Origin: Brevibacterium daeguense
GTDB taxonomy: Bacteria > Actinomycetota > Actinomycetes > Actinomycetales > Brevibacteriaceae
DNA length: 64,000 nucleotides
Reading direction: 5' to 3'
Assembly: GCF_021729135.1 (NCBI RefSeq)
Contig: NZ_JAJTWW010000009.1
Location: forward strand, 1-64,000
The notes under the pieces were generated by a model. It saw only the letters and a list, made by a program, of their open reading frames with translations. It was not told the DNA's origin and ran no database searches. The translations under genes were made by a program, and so were the position numbers. Shown in pieces: positions 43,368 to 51,067 of this stretch. The first letter of the stretch is position 1; every line of letters starts with the position of its first letter.

Positions 43368-43372
43368 TGTCC

Positions 43373-43448
43373 TGGTGGCTCCGACCGGCGTCGATCCGGT
43401 GACCTTTCGATTTTCAGTCGAACGCTCTACCAACTGAGCTACAGAGCC
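43373..43448 (-). tRNA. tRNA-Phe (GAA)
   Basis: The minus strand folds as a cloverleaf: acceptor GGCTCTG with CGGAGCC, D-arm AGCTCAGTTGGTAGAGC, anticodon loop CTGAAAA (GAA), T-arm ACCGG-ATCGACG-CCGGT. Here the CCA end is encoded (43373-43375). Confidence 0.95.
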
Positions 43449-43549
43449 AAGTGTGCAGAATTCTACCGCACATTCGCGATGCCGCACCAAGAAGCACATG
43501 CCGCACCAAGAACAAAGGCCCTTCTGCAAGAGAAGAGCCAGTTGCTCCG

Positions 43550-43623
43550 CGACCCTGACGGGACTCGAACCCGCGACCTCCGCCGTGACAGGGCGGCGCG
43601 CTAACCAACTGCGCCACAGGGCC
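43550..43623 (-). tRNA. tRNA-Asp (GTC)
   Basis: Cloverleaf on the minus strand: acceptor GGCCCTG with CAGGGTC, D-arm with GCGCAGTTGGTTAGCGC, anticodon loop CTGTCAC (GTC), T-arm CGGGTTCGAGTCCCG. CCA is not encoded. Confidence 0.95.
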
Positions 43624-43669
43624 ATATTCATTTGTGTTCGTGCCGAACGGAAGTTCCCATCCTAACACG

Positions 43670-43742
<73 letters not shown>

Positions 43743-43874
43743 CCGATCGCCTGCCGTTCACACGGCGGTTGAACCTCCGTTAGCTTAGCCCAGAACGATT
43801 CGGGAATGCAAAGCAGGAACCGACCCGCGGGTGTGTGAAGTCCCTCACCCCGGTCTCCGAGCTTCCCGCCCTCC

Positions 43875-43880
43875 TAGACT
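43875..43880 (+). promoter_or_regulatory. Probable -10 box, leaderless metallopeptidase gene
   Basis: TAGACT followed by 6 bases and the ATG at 43887. Confidence 0.5.
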
Positions 43881-43886
43881 TGCCGC

Positions 43887-44237
43887 ATGGAGATGATCGA
43901 TGACGCGCGGTTCGACGAACTCCTGGATGCGGCGATCAGGGACCTGCCTCCGGGAATCGAGGAGTTCATGGACAACGTTGCGCTCTTCGTGGACGACGAG
44001 GCGCCGCCGGAGGCCCCGGACATCCTTGGCTGCTACGACGGCATCCCACTCACCGAGCGGGACGGCTCCTGGGGCTTCGTTCCTCCGGACACGATCTCCC
44101 TGTTCAAGAACAACCTCATCGACTATGCCCGGGACGAGGAGCATCTGCAGGAGGAGATCCGGATCACCATCGTGCATGAGATCGCCCATCACTACGGGAT
44201 CGACGATGAGCGGCTGCACGAGCTCGGATGGGGGTAG
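43887..44237 (+). CDS. Zincin-like metallopeptidase family protein (DUF1025 type)
   Basis: The 116-residue acidic protein carries the zinc motif HEIAHHYGIDD (HExxH plus downstream Asp), preceded by IRITIVHE, the pattern of the short zincin-like DUF1025 family. These small cytoplasmic proteins resemble the minimal catalytic core of metallopeptidases; their substrate is unknown. Leaderless start (TAGACT six bases ahead). It stands just beyond the tRNA cluster and is monocistronic. Confidence 0.92.
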   Translation: MEMIDDARFDELLDAAIRDLPPGIEEFMDNVALFVDDEAPPEAPDILGCYDGIPLTERDGSWGFVPPDTISLFKNNLIDYARDEEHLQEEIRITIVHEIAHHYGIDDERLHELGWG

Positions 44238-44412
44238 AGCAGCGATTCCGGCAAGGCGCAGTGTTGAAATGACCGAGTGTCGCACCACGATTGGCCCCTG
44301 TGAAGTGGGTACTTTAGAGTAGCCGGGACATTCCGACCGCTCTTCGTACCTCTCGGGCGCCAGTGGTCCGAATGTGGTTCATCTGCAAAGGCGACGGGCA
44401 GGAGGTCACAGC

Positions 44413-44913
44413 ATGTCGATTGCAGCGCGCACGCATTCCTCTGCAACTCCAGCACTGCGAGTGCTGAATCTGGCTGGAATCGAGTACTCGATCCATGAGT
44501 TCGAGCACGACCCTGCCGTCCGGCGCTATGGCGCCCGGGCCGCCGAGGCGCTCGGAGCGGACACGGACCGAGTGCTCAAGACCCTGATGGTCTACGTCGA
44601 CGAAGAGCCGGTCATCGCGCTGGTTCCCGTCTCCGGGCAGCTCGACCTCAAGGCACTGGCCGCCGCGACCGGCGGCAAGAAGGCGCGCCTGGCCGGCGTC
44701 GCGGAGACCGAGCGGCGCACCGGCTATGTCACCGGGGGAGTCAGTCCCTTCGGGCAGCGGCAGACTTCGCCGATCTTCCTCGATCGCAGCGTGCACGAGC
44801 ACGGCACGGTCTTCGTGTCCGCCGGGCGCCGAGGCATGGAGATCGAGCTCCGTCCCGATGATCTGGTCATGCTCACGAACGCGCGGGTCGCGAAGATCGC
44901 CGCCCTCGACTGA
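44413..44913 (+). CDS. ybaK: Cys-tRNA(Pro)/aminoacyl-tRNA deacylase YbaK/EbsC
   Basis: The 166-residue protein matches YbaK: ATPALRVLNLAGIEYSIHEFEHDP, then ADTDRVLKTLMVYVDEEPVIALVPVSGQLDLKALAAATGGKKA and GYVTGGVSPFGQRQ. The Lys in RVLKTL and the GGVSPFG loop are the catalytic and binding parts. It removes cysteine wrongly attached to tRNA-Pro. AGGAGG precedes ATG 44413. Confidence 0.95.
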   Translation: MSIAARTHSSATPALRVLNLAGIEYSIHEFEHDPAVRRYGARAAEALGADTDRVLKTLMVYVDEEPVIALVPVSGQLDLKALAAATGGKKARLAGVAETERRTGYVTGGVSPFGQRQTSPIFLDRSVHEHGTVFVSAGRRGMEIELRPDDLVMLTNARVAKIAALD

Positions 44914-44922
44914 TCTGCTGAT

Positions 44923-45537
44923 TCATCGGTAGTCCGGAGCTGCCACCGCGGGCTCGGCCGCTCCTGCTGACACGTCCGCGATCATGCTCAGGCATGCCTC
45001 CACCTCCGCCTCGGGAACTCCGAAGGTGTGGACCACCGCCGCCCCGTACTGACTGTCGAGCATCCGCCACCCCGACTGCTCCGCGGCTCGCTGTGCCTGC
45101 GCGGCCTGGGCATAGTCCAGTTCCACCGATACCGGCACGACGAGGTGCCGGTCGACCGTCCGCAGGCCGGCGACCGCCTCCGATGTGGCGTTGCCGTAGG
45201 CCCGCACCAGGCCTCCTGCGCCCAGCAGCGTGCCGCCGAAGTAGCGGGTGACGACGGCGACGACGTTCGTCAGGCGATGACCGGTGAGCACTTCGAGGAT
45301 CGGGGCACCCGCAGTGCCGGCCGGTTCCCCGTCGTCGGAGAACCGCTGCGTGCGGGAGTCGGGCCCGAGCACGAACGCCGAGCAGTGATGGCGGGCCTTG
45401 GGGTGGGTCGACCGCTCCTCGTCGATGATCGCGCGGGCAGCCGCCTCGTCAGCGGCATGGGCAACCCGGGCGATGAAGCGCGAGCGCTTGATCTCCATCT
45501 CCGCGATGTTCTCCCCGACGGGCTCAGTGAAGGCCAT
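44923..45537 (-). CDS. YigZ/IMPACT family protein
   Basis: The 204-residue protein shows the UPF0029 pattern: EIKRSRFIARVAHAADEAAARAIIDEER, HPKARHHCSAFVLG, FSDDGEPAGTAGAPILEVLTG and RYFGGTLLGAGGLVRAYGNA. IMPACT/YigZ proteins bind nucleic acid or ribosome-associated factors; the bacterial role is unsettled. ATG 45537 is used; a GTG three codons upstream is possible. It converges with ybaK, with nine bases between the stops. Confidence 0.93.
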   Translation of the reverse strand: MAFTEPVGENIAEMEIKRSRFIARVAHAADEAAARAIIDEERSTHPKARHHCSAFVLGPDSRTQRFSDDGEPAGTAGAPILEVLTGHRLTNVVAVVTRYFGGTLLGAGGLVRAYGNATSEAVAGLRTVDRHLVVPVSVELDYAQAAQAQRAAEQSGWRMLDSQYGAAVVHTFGVPEAEVEACLSMIADVSAGAAEPAVAAPDYR

Positions 45538-45659
45538 GCCCGTCACTTTAGCGGCAGCACGGGCGGGTCGCCGGGGAGTGGACCGAGTGATCTACGATGA
45601 TTGGAGAGGTGCCTGCCGGGGCCGGCAGCGGCACAGACCACAGCTTCGAAAGGCTCACA

Positions 45660-47018
45660 ATGACGGACTTCAGCGACGAAGAACTCCAGGCCATCCGCAC
45701 CGAATCCGAGCGGGCGTACGAGCTCGACCGGGCACATGTGTTCCACTCGTGGTCGGCGCAGGCGCAGCTGTCGCCGATGGTGATCTCCCGGGCTCAGGGC
45801 TCGTATGTCTTCGACGGCGAGGGCAAGAAGTACCTGGACTTCGCATCGCAGCTGGTCAACACCAATGTCGGTCACCAGCACCCGACGGTGGTCCAGGCGA
45901 TCAAGGACCAGGCCGATCTGATCTGCACGATCAACCCCGCCCACGTCAACGCCGCCCGCTCCGAGGCCGCGCGGCTCATCTGCGAGCTGACGCCGGAGGG
46001 GCTCGACCACGTCTTCTTCACCAACGGCGGTGCCGACGCCAATGAGCATGCGATCCGGATGGCGCGCCTGCACACCGGCCGCCGCAAGGTGCTCTCGCGC
46101 TACCGCAGCTACCACGGCGGGACGCAGACCGCGGTCAACGTCACCGGCGACCCCCGCCGGTTCGCCAACGATCACGGCGACGCCGGGGTGGTCCACTTCT
46201 TCGGGCCGTTCCTGTACCGCAGCGAGTTCGACGCCACCACCGAGGCGGAGGAGACCGAGCGGGCACTGCGCCACCTCGAGCGGACGATCCAGCTCGAAGG
46301 ACCCCAGACCATCGCGGCGATCATCCTCGAGTCGATCCCCGGCACCGCGGGCATCATGGTCCCCAGCGCGGAGTACATGCAGGGCGTGCGCCGGCTGTGC
46401 GACGAGTACGGTCTCGTCTTCATCGCCGACGAGGTGATGGCCGGCTTCGGCCGAGCGGGTCGCTGGTTCGCCTTCGAGCACTTCGACATCGTCCCGGACA
46501 TCATCACCTTCGCCAAGGGCGTGAACTCCGGATACGTGCCGCTGGGCGGGGTCATCATGAACGACGCGATCTACTCGGACTTCACCGAGCGCGCCTACCC
46601 CGGCGGTCTGACCTACTCCGGGCACCCGCTCGCCTGCGCTGCTGCGGTGGCCACGATCAACGCGATGCGCGACGAGGGCATGATCGCCAACGCCGCCAAG
46701 CTCGGCGAGGAGATCGTCGGCCCACGGCTGGCCGAGTTCTCCGAGAAGTTCCCCAACGTCGGCGAGACCCGCGGTGTCGGCATGTTCTGGGCGCTCGAGC
46801 TGGTCCGCGACAAGGCGACACGGGAGCCGCTGGCGCCGTACGGCGGCGGATCGGCGGAGGTCAGCGAGATCGTCGGTAAGCTCAAGGCCGGGGGCGTGCT
46901 GCCCTTCAACAACTACCACCGGCTCCACATCGTGCCGCCGCTCAACGTGACGGCCGACGAGCTCAATGCCGGTCTGGATGTCTTCGAGCAGGTGCTGTCC
47001 GAGGCGAACTACAGCTGA
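45660..47018 (+). CDS. Class III (omega) aminotransferase
   Basis: The 452-residue PLP enzyme has the fold-type I blocks FTNGGADANEHAIRMAR, YRSYHGGTQTA, IADEVMAGFGRAG (Asp257) and the Schiff-base Lys286 in ITFAKGVNSGY. It transfers an amino group between an amine or omega-amino acid and a keto acid; sequence style suggests a beta-alanine/taurine-like branch, not certain. GAAAGGCTCACA stands before ATG 45660. A strong hairpin follows. Confidence 0.92.
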   Translation: MTDFSDEELQAIRTESERAYELDRAHVFHSWSAQAQLSPMVISRAQGSYVFDGEGKKYLDFASQLVNTNVGHQHPTVVQAIKDQADLICTINPAHVNAARSEAARLICELTPEGLDHVFFTNGGADANEHAIRMARLHTGRRKVLSRYRSYHGGTQTAVNVTGDPRRFANDHGDAGVVHFFGPFLYRSEFDATTEAEETERALRHLERTIQLEGPQTIAAIILESIPGTAGIMVPSAEYMQGVRRLCDEYGLVFIADEVMAGFGRAGRWFAFEHFDIVPDIITFAKGVNSGYVPLGGVIMNDAIYSDFTERAYPGGLTYSGHPLACAAAVATINAMRDEGMIANAAKLGEEIVGPRLAEFSEKFPNVGETRGVGMFWALELVRDKATREPLAPYGGGSAEVSEIVGKLKAGGVLPFNNYHRLHIVPPLNVTADELNAGLDVFEQVLSEANYS

Positions 47019-47030
47019 CGCTCGACAGCA

Positions 47031-47066
47031 CGGAGGCCCGAGGTTCTGCCGAACCTCGGGCCTCCG
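47031..47066. terminator. Strong hairpin terminator after the aminotransferase
   Basis: Perfect 16-base arms (47031-47046 and 47051-47066) with a TGCC loop lie between the convergent aminotransferase and universal stress protein genes. Confidence 0.8.
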
Positions 47067-47117
47067 CAATTCAGTGCCCGTCGCCGACGGGGCGGCTGCC
47101 GCCTCCGCCGCCCAGCG

Positions 47118-47999
47118 TCAGCCCTCCTCGACGATCTCCGGCTTCGGCTCGTCGGTGTCGATCGGGACGTGCACGTGGCGGATGATCGCGGCGTTGCCGG
47201 GAGCGTGGTGAACAACGGCGTGAGCGGTGGAGCCGAGGCGCCGCCGGCCGGTGCCCTGGTAGCCGAGCACGATGATGCGGGCGTCCTGCGCCGCTTCGAG
47301 CAGCGCCCGCGGCACCGTCCGGGACTCGATCAGACGGCTGGTCACCTCGATGTCCCCGCCGTGCTCGCGTGCCCGGGCAACGCCGGCGTCGAGGACCTGC
47401 TGGGCATCCTCCTCGGTCTGCGCGCTGCGCGCGCTGATCGCCCTGCGCACGTGGACGATCTCCAGCGGAGCGTTCCACGCCTGCGCCAGCCGCACACCGG
47501 TGTCCACGGCATCCAGGCCCGCCTCGGAGCCGTCCACGCCGACGAGCACGGGCTGAGCCGGCTTGTCTTCGGCGCGGATCACCACGACAGGACAGCCCGC
47601 GTGCGAGATCAGGTCGAGGCTGACGGAGCCGAGCAGCATGCCGAGGAAGCCGCCGAGCCCGCGGCTGCCGACCACCAGCAGGTCCGCGCTCTCCGACACG
47701 TGGCTGAGCACCGTCCGGCCCTGACCGGTGATCAGCGCGGTGTTGACCGCGACGCCGGGGGCCGCCACCTCGGCGAGCTCCGCGGCGCGGCGCAGCAGGT
47801 CCTTGGCGGCGTTGCGCAGTCCGCTGTCGGCCACGCCGTCGACGGGGCCCAGATTCTCCGTCAGCAGGGGCCAGATCCACGCATGGACGATGGTGAGCTC
47901 CTTGCCGCTCGCCTTCGCCAGCTGCGCCGCCCAGCGCACCGCGGTCGCCGATTCTGCCGAGTCGTCATGGCCGACGACGATCTGTCCTGAGAAGTCCAC
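47118..47999 (-). CDS. Universal stress protein with two Usp domains
   Basis: The 293-residue protein consists of two Usp domains. The first ends VVGSRGLGGFLGMLLGSVS, the second ILGYQGTGRRRLGSTAHAVVHHA; both show the G-2x-G-9x-G(S/T) ATP-binding pattern, and each domain starts with a strand and Asp (VVGHDDS, VLVGVDGS). Usp proteins act in starvation, redox or oxygen stress. GAAGGAGCGAGG precedes ATG 47999. Confidence 0.94.
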   Translation of the reverse strand: MDFSGQIVVGHDDSAESATAVRWAAQLAKASGKELTIVHAWIWPLLTENLGPVDGVADSGLRNAAKDLLRRAAELAEVAAPGVAVNTALITGQGRTVLSHVSESADLLVVGSRGLGGFLGMLLGSVSLDLISHAGCPVVVIRAEDKPAQPVLVGVDGSEAGLDAVDTGVRLAQAWNAPLEIVHVRRAISARSAQTEEDAQQVLDAGVARAREHGGDIEVTSRLIESRTVPRALLEAAQDARIIVLGYQGTGRRRLGSTAHAVVHHAPGNAAIIRHVHVPIDTDEPKPEIVEEG

Positions 48000-48079
48000 G
48001 CCTCGCTCCTTCTGATTGTGTGCCGACCGGCTTGCGTGCCGACTGTGTGTATGGCCTTGACGTTACCGCACGCCCCGGT

Positions 48080-49357
48080 TCAGAACCCGATGTCGATGCT
48101 GGGGTCCAGCTCGCCTTCGAGCAGCCGCTCGGCCACCCGGGTGAGCAGGTCGACACCGGCGCACAGGTCCTCGTCCCGGGTGAACTCGTGCTCGTTGTGG
48201 GAGATGCCGTCGACGCTGGGCACGAACAGCATGACCGAGGGCACGATGTCCTTGACGTTCGTCGAGTCGTGCCCGGCGATCGTGAGGATCCTGCGGTGGC
48301 TGAGCCCCAGCTCCTCGGCGACCTCCCGGGCCAGGTCCACGCCGCGCGGATCGTAGGGGAGCAGACCCCAGGAGTGGGCGGTGTCCTTCTCGATCCGGAC
48401 GTCGGCCAGCCGCTCGATCTCCGCGATCCTCTCGGCCAGCATCGCATCGGCCTGCTCGACGAGCTCCGGCCTGGGCGAGCGCATGTCCAGGTGCAGGCGC
48501 GCCTCGCGAGCCACCACCACAGGCGAGTTCGGCAGCACCACCAGCTGCCCGACCGAGGTGTGCATGTCGGGGGCGAAGCGTTCGGCGATCTCCCGGGCGG
48601 TGACGACGAGGTGGGCCGCGCCGAGCAGCGCGTCGTGCCGGTCCGCGATCACGGTGGAGCCGGTGTGCGACTGGTCTCCGTGCACGATGAGGTGGTACTT
48701 CTGCGCCGCCCAGGTCGCCTCCACCAGGCCGATGGTGACCCCCTCCTCATCGAGGTGGCGGCCTTGCTCGATGTGGATCTCGGCATAGGCCGCCGCCTGC
48801 GGGCCTTCCCCGGTGCCCAGCGCACCGCCGGCCTCCAGTGCCTCGGCGACGCTGACGCCGGTGCGGTCGATGGTCTTGAGCGCGGTGTCGGCGTCCATCT
48901 TGCCGGTGTAGACGCTCGAGCCCATCATCGAGGGCTGGAACCGCGAGCCCTCCTCGTTGAACCAGTTGACGACGGCGATGTTGTACTTGGGCGTGTGGCC
49001 CGCCTCCTGGTGCCTGCGGACCAGCCGCCACGCCGCCTCGGCAGCGGCCAGCACACCGTAGGCGCCGTCGAACTTCCCGCCCAGCGGCTGGGAGTCCAGG
49101 TGCGAGCCCAGCAGCACGTAGGGCGCGCCCGGCGTCCAGGTCAGCAGCCCGAACTGGTTGCCCACCCGGTCGAGCTCGACCGTGAACCCGCGCTCGGTGA
49201 GCCAGTCGGCGAACCACTGGCGCTGGGCGACGTCGGCCGAGGTCATCGCCTCCCGGTCGACACCGCCGGCGGGGGTGGCGCCGAAAGTGGACATCGCCGT
49301 GAAGTCGGCGAGCACCTCGGCGTCGAGCTGGTCCTTGGTCAGTTCGCTGAATCTCAT
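48080..49357 (-). CDS. M20-family Zn-dependent amidohydrolase (carbamoylase/allantoate-type)
   Basis: The 425-residue protein has LLGSHLDSQPLGGKFDGAYGVLA (bridging metal ligands), NWFNEEGSRF, YAEIHIEQGRHLDEEG and HDSTNVKDIVPSVMLFVPSVDGISHNEHEF. These are the marks of the N-carbamoyl-amino-acid hydrolase/allantoate amidohydrolase group, which release ammonia and CO2 from ureides. Which ureide is cut cannot be read. It follows the YtcJ-type gene by nine bases and is co-transcribed. Confidence 0.93.
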   Translation of the reverse strand: MRFSELTKDQLDAEVLADFTAMSTFGATPAGGVDREAMTSADVAQRQWFADWLTERGFTVELDRVGNQFGLLTWTPGAPYVLLGSHLDSQPLGGKFDGAYGVLAAAEAAWRLVRRHQEAGHTPKYNIAVVNWFNEEGSRFQPSMMGSSVYTGKMDADTALKTIDRTGVSVAEALEAGGALGTGEGPQAAAYAEIHIEQGRHLDEEGVTIGLVEATWAAQKYHLIVHGDQSHTGSTVIADRHDALLGAAHLVVTAREIAERFAPDMHTSVGQLVVLPNSPVVVAREARLHLDMRSPRPELVEQADAMLAERIAEIERLADVRIEKDTAHSWGLLPYDPRGVDLAREVAEELGLSHRRILTIAGHDSTNVKDIVPSVMLFVPSVDGISHNEHEFTRDEDLCAGVDLLTRVAERLLEGELDPSIDIGF

Positions 49358-49366
49358 CGCTTCTCC

Positions 49367-50998
49367 TCAGAGCTTCGAGTGGGTGAACCGGCCGCCCATC
49401 ATCGTGGCGCGCACCTCGATGTCGCGGATCACGGTCGGGTCGACCTCCATCGGCGAGGCGCCCAGCACCACGAGGTCGGCGAGCTTGCCGGTGCTCAGGG
49501 TCCCCTTGACATCTCCATGGCCCGAGGCGGCCGCGGCCACCTCGGTGTAGGCCCGGACGGCCTGCTCGGGTGTCATGCACTCGCTGGCCGGACCGCTGCG
49601 CCGGCCGCCGCGGGTCATCCGGTCGACGAAGGCCTGGATGCCGCGCAGCACATTGCCGTCGGCGCACGGCCGGTCGGAGCTGCCCGGAAGCATGACGCCC
49701 GCGTCGACGAACGACCGTCCGCGGTAGAGCATCGGCGCCCGCTCCGGCCCGATCGAGGCGAGCATGCCGTCGCCGATCGCGTCGAAGAACGCCGCCTGCG
49801 GGGTGACTGCGATGCCGTACTCGGCGAGTACGGGCAGGTGCTCGTCGCGGACCATCCCGGCGTGCTCGATCCGGTTGGGGATGCGGCGCCGGCCGTAGGT
49901 GTCGATCGCCTCCGTGATGTTCCTGATCGCCTCGTCGACTGCCAGGTCCCCGATCGCGTGGACGGCGAGCGACCAGCCGGACCGGTAGGCGTCCAGCGTC
50001 AGGCGGCGCAGGTGCTCCGGGTCGGACTGCAGGTAGCCGGCATGGTCCCGGCCCTCGTAGTTCTCGGTCAGGGCGGCGGTCTCGCCGGACATCGCGCCGT
50101 CCATGAAGATCTTCACCGGCCCGATGCTCAGGGTGTCGTCGCCGAACCCGGTGACCATCCCCAGGTCCAGGCCGATCCCGAAGCCGTCCGCCGAGTTGGC
50201 CGCCACGGGATGCAGGGCGTCGATCGCGGGCATGAGCTGGGCGCGGGCGCGCAGCTTCCCCTCGGCACGCGCCCGCAGATAGGCGGTGATCTCGATGGGG
50301 GAGTGGCCGATCCAGCCGGCGGCGATGCCGGCCTCGCCGAAGCTGGTGATGCCCTCCTTGGCGTAGTAGTCCGTCGCCAGGTCGAGCGCGCTGACGATCG
50401 TGTCGACCGAGTACGGGCGGATGAGGTCCTGCACGAGCGCCTGCGCGGTCTCCTCGACCAGACCGGTCGGGCGACCGGCCGCGTCGCGGACGATCTGCCC
50501 GCCCACCGGGTCCTCGAATCCCGGCTCGAACACGCCGGCGAGCTCGAGGGCCCTGGTGTTGACGATCGCGGAGTGGCCGGACACCTGCCGGACGAACAGC
50601 GGGCGGCCGTCGGTGATCCGGTCGAGCACCTCGATGTCGGGGTAGGCATCGCCGTAGTCGCGGTGCGAGTAGCCGGTGCCGTTGACCCATTCGCCCTCGG
50701 GTGTCTGGGCGACCGCCGCGGCCAGGCGGTCGTAGACCTCGGGCAGGCCGCCGGGCAGGTTCTCCACGTCGACGGAGGCCAGGGTCAGCCCGAACCAGGT
50801 GGTGTGGCAGTGGACGTCGTTGAAGCCGGGCAGCACCGCTGCGCCTTCGAGGTCGACCGTCTCCTTGGCCGAGGCGCCCTCGACCTCCTCGTCGAAGCCG
50901 ACGAGCCGGCCCTGATGGACGCCGATGGTGCGAGCCTCGGGACGGGCGCCGTCCAGGGTCTGGGCGCGGGCGTTGGTGAGGAGCAGGTCGAGCTGCAT
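49367..50998 (-). CDS. YtcJ-type metal-dependent amidohydrolase
   Basis: The 543-residue protein belongs to the YtcJ group of the amidohydrolase superfamily: VLPGFNDVHCHTTWFGLTL (HxH), then DEAIRNITEAI, NRIEHAGMVRDEHLPVLAEYGIAVTPQ and GSDRPCADGNVLRGIQAFV with a final C-terminal beta cap. It hydrolyses C-N or C-O bonds with metal; the substrate is unknown. No signal peptide. It lies between the TPP enzyme and the M20 amidase, all on the minus strand. Confidence 0.93.
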   Translation of the reverse strand: MQLDLLLTNARAQTLDGARPEARTIGVHQGRLVGFDEEVEGASAKETVDLEGAAVLPGFNDVHCHTTWFGLTLASVDVENLPGGLPEVYDRLAAAVAQTPEGEWVNGTGYSHRDYGDAYPDIEVLDRITDGRPLFVRQVSGHSAIVNTRALELAGVFEPGFEDPVGGQIVRDAAGRPTGLVEETAQALVQDLIRPYSVDTIVSALDLATDYYAKEGITSFGEAGIAAGWIGHSPIEITAYLRARAEGKLRARAQLMPAIDALHPVAANSADGFGIGLDLGMVTGFGDDTLSIGPVKIFMDGAMSGETAALTENYEGRDHAGYLQSDPEHLRRLTLDAYRSGWSLAVHAIGDLAVDEAIRNITEAIDTYGRRRIPNRIEHAGMVRDEHLPVLAEYGIAVTPQAAFFDAIGDGMLASIGPERAPMLYRGRSFVDAGVMLPGSSDRPCADGNVLRGIQAFVDRMTRGGRRSGPASECMTPEQAVRAYTEVAAAASGHGDVKGTLSTGKLADLVVLGASPMEVDPTVIRDIEVRATMMGGRFTHSKL

Positions 50999-51067
50999 CC
51001 GGACATCACTTCCTTGTCGTGCTGGTTCGTCGTGGCGGAGCCGTGCTGATCTCGCGGTGGCGGGAGC

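Larger units (their letters stand above)
43024..43372. other. Intergenic region between NTF2-like operon and tRNA cluster
   Basis: About 350 bases without a credible gene. It holds the operator-like palindrome at 43139-43154, a TATAA-like stretch just before it and the tRNA-cluster hairpin at 43323-43367. Confidence 0.5.

Noticed and set aside
43157..43402. Small plus-strand frame upstream of and overlapping the tRNA-Phe region
   Set aside because: It runs through the tRNA terminator and into the tRNA gene; not a credible protein.
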